Shown here: piece after piece, positions 5,124 through 6,010 of the stretch
Position numbering within the stretch: the stretch's first letter is position 1
Layout of the letters: every line of letters begins with the position of its first letter
Assembly (NCBI GenBank): GCA_023426865.1
Contig: JAEZBT010000124.1
Coordinates: 1 to 6,010, forward strand
Source: Actinomycetes bacterium
GTDB taxonomy: Bacteria; Actinomycetota; Actinomycetes; Actinomycetales; Cellulomonadaceae
Length of the DNA: 6,010 bases
Direction of reading: 5' to 3'
Translations under genes and position numbers: made by a program
Notes under the pieces: generated by a model
Seen by the model: only the letters and a program-made list of their open reading frames with translations
Databases searched by the model: none
What the model was told of the DNA's origin: nothing

Positions 5124-6010
5124 ATGGCCAACCCGGACTCGGCGGCGACCCCGCCGGAGACTCCCGCGGCTCCGGCGGCCACCCGCGAGCCGGCCGTGAC
5201 GCCCACGCCCCCCGAGCAGCACGTCGTGCCGCTGACGGAGCCCGCGGACGGCATCCCCGACGTCGTCGACACGCCCGAACGGCTCGCCGCGGTCGTCGCC
5301 GCGTTCGCCGCCGGGAACGGGCCCGTCGCCGTGGACGCCGAGCGAGCGTCCGGCTACCGCTACGGGCAGCGCACCTACCTCGTGCAGGTGCGCCGGGCGG
5401 GGGCAGGAACCGCGATCATCGACCCGGTCGCCCTGCCGGACCTCTCGTCGCTCTCGACCGCGCTGCGCGGTGTGGAGTGGGTGCTGCACGCCGCCTCGCA
5501 GGACCTCCCCGGGCTCGCGGAGCAGGGCCTGGTCCCCGACGTGGTCTTCGACACCGAGCTCGCCGCCCGGCTCCTCGGGATGGAGCGCGTCGGCCTCGCG
5601 GCCGTCGTCGCGGACGTGCTCGGCCTGGGACTGGCCAAGGAGCACTCGGCCGTCGACTGGTCGACCAGGCCGCTGCCGGCGGAGTGGCTCCGGTATGCAG
5701 CGCTGGACGTGGAGCTGCTGGTGCAGGTGCGCGACGTCCTCGCCGAGCGTCTACGCGAGGCCGGGAAGGAGGAGTGGGCACGCCAGGAGTTCGCCGCGGT
5801 GCGCGACGCTCCCCCGCCGGCACCGCGCCTCGAGCCCTGGCGGCGGACGTCGGGCCTGCACGCCGTGCGCAGCGCCCGGGGCCTCGCCGTCGTCCGCGCG
5901 CTCTGGGAGGCCCGGGACGCCGACGCCCGCGCCCGCGACATCTCCCCCGGCCGGGTCCTGCCTGACGCCGCTCTCGTGGCGGCCGGCCTGGCCCTGCCGC
6001 GCTCGGTGAC
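5124..6010 (+). CDS. rnd: Ribonuclease D (DEDDy 3'-5' exonuclease, start of HRDC domain; 3' end outside window)
   Basis: The first 295 residues are visible and the frame is open to the right edge. RNase D trims 3' ends of stable RNAs, notably tRNA precursors, with two metal ions. All DEDDy residues are in place: Asp71 and Glu73 in VAVDAERASGYRYG, Asp127 in HAASQDL, and Tyr191 with Asp195 in YAALD. HSAVDWSTRPLP (174-185) is the conserved block before the last motif. From about residue 235 an HRDC-type nucleic-acid-binding domain begins (ARGLAVVRALWEARDADARA) and is cut by the edge. The first 35 residues are a low-complexity Pro/Ala/Thr-rich leader, probably disordered. The ATG was chosen for the TANNNT box six bases upstream; no ribosome binding site exists. 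The E. coli symbol is used by homology. Confidence 0.92.
   Translation, partial: MANPDSAATPPETPAAPAATREPAVTPTPPEQHVVPLTEPADGIPDVVDTPERLAAVVAAFAAGNGPVAVDAERASGYRYGQRTYLVQVRRAGAGTAIIDPVALPDLSSLSTALRGVEWVLHAASQDLPGLAEQGLVPDVVFDTELAARLLGMERVGLAAVVADVLGLGLAKEHSAVDWSTRPLPAEWLRYAALDVELLVQVRDVLAERLREAGKEEWARQEFAAVRDAPPPAPRLEPWRRTSGLHAVRSARGLAVVRALWEARDADARARDISPGRVLPDAALVAAGLALPRSV

Noticed and set aside
5470..6009. Open frames inside RNase D in the other two plus-strand frames
   Set aside because: Trp/Cys/Arg-rich translations over a gene with intact DEDDy motifs in its own frame.
1..6010. tRNA, rRNA, CRISPR array, insertion sequence or prophage
   Set aside because: No cloverleaf-like CCA end, repeat-spacer pattern, transposase motif or terminal repeats were seen; intergenic gaps are all under 140 bases.

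Overview
The window comes from a very GC-rich genome. Nearly every third codon position is G or C, GTG and TTG starts occur, and two genes appear to be leaderless. The genes match actinobacterial families. DUF3000 and the LuxR protein / RNase D pair are actinobacterial hallmarks, and the ATP-grasp ligase plus aspartate-type racemase points to a bacterium with a D-amino acid in its peptidoglycan cross-bridge. A member of the Micrococcales related to Cellulomonas, Oerskovia or Isoptericola would fit; this placement is inference.

Layout. (1) Bases 1-252, plus strand: the C-terminal end of a small protein that looks like a universal-stress-protein-type domain. (2) Bases 279-3710, minus strand: a tight three-gene operon read from right to left, gnd (6-phosphogluconate dehydrogenase), an ATP-grasp carboxylate-amine ligase, and an aspartate/glutamate racemase. 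There is a 4-base gap between the first two genes and a 4-base TTGA stop/start overlap between the last two. A perfect 10-bp inverted repeat at 247-284 separates this operon from the convergent gene at 1-252 and contains both stop codons. (3) Bases 3711-3845: a divergent promoter region. (4) Bases 3846-6010, plus strand: a DUF3000 protein, a small LuxR-type regulator with a degraded receiver-like half, and ribonuclease D (with the start of an HRDC domain), which runs off the right edge.

How the genes work together. The racemase probably makes D-aspartate (or another acidic D-amino acid). The ATP-grasp ligase probably attaches it to the side-chain amine of the diamino acid in the peptidoglycan stem peptide, as the Aslfm ligase of Enterococcus faecium does. 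Gnd supplies NADPH and ribulose 5-phosphate and seems to be a metabolic gene sharing the promoter. The right-hand module is a conserved actinobacterial neighbourhood whose joint function is not established. DUF3000 and RNase D each lack a Shine-Dalgarno sequence and carry a TANNNT box exactly six bases before the start codon, so both are probably translated from leaderless mRNAs.

Most of the window is ordinary core-genome content. The best items to follow up are the D-amino acid cross-bridge operon, the double-stop terminator, the paired leaderless starts, the degraded receiver, and the 10-bp inverted repeat at 4441-4470.
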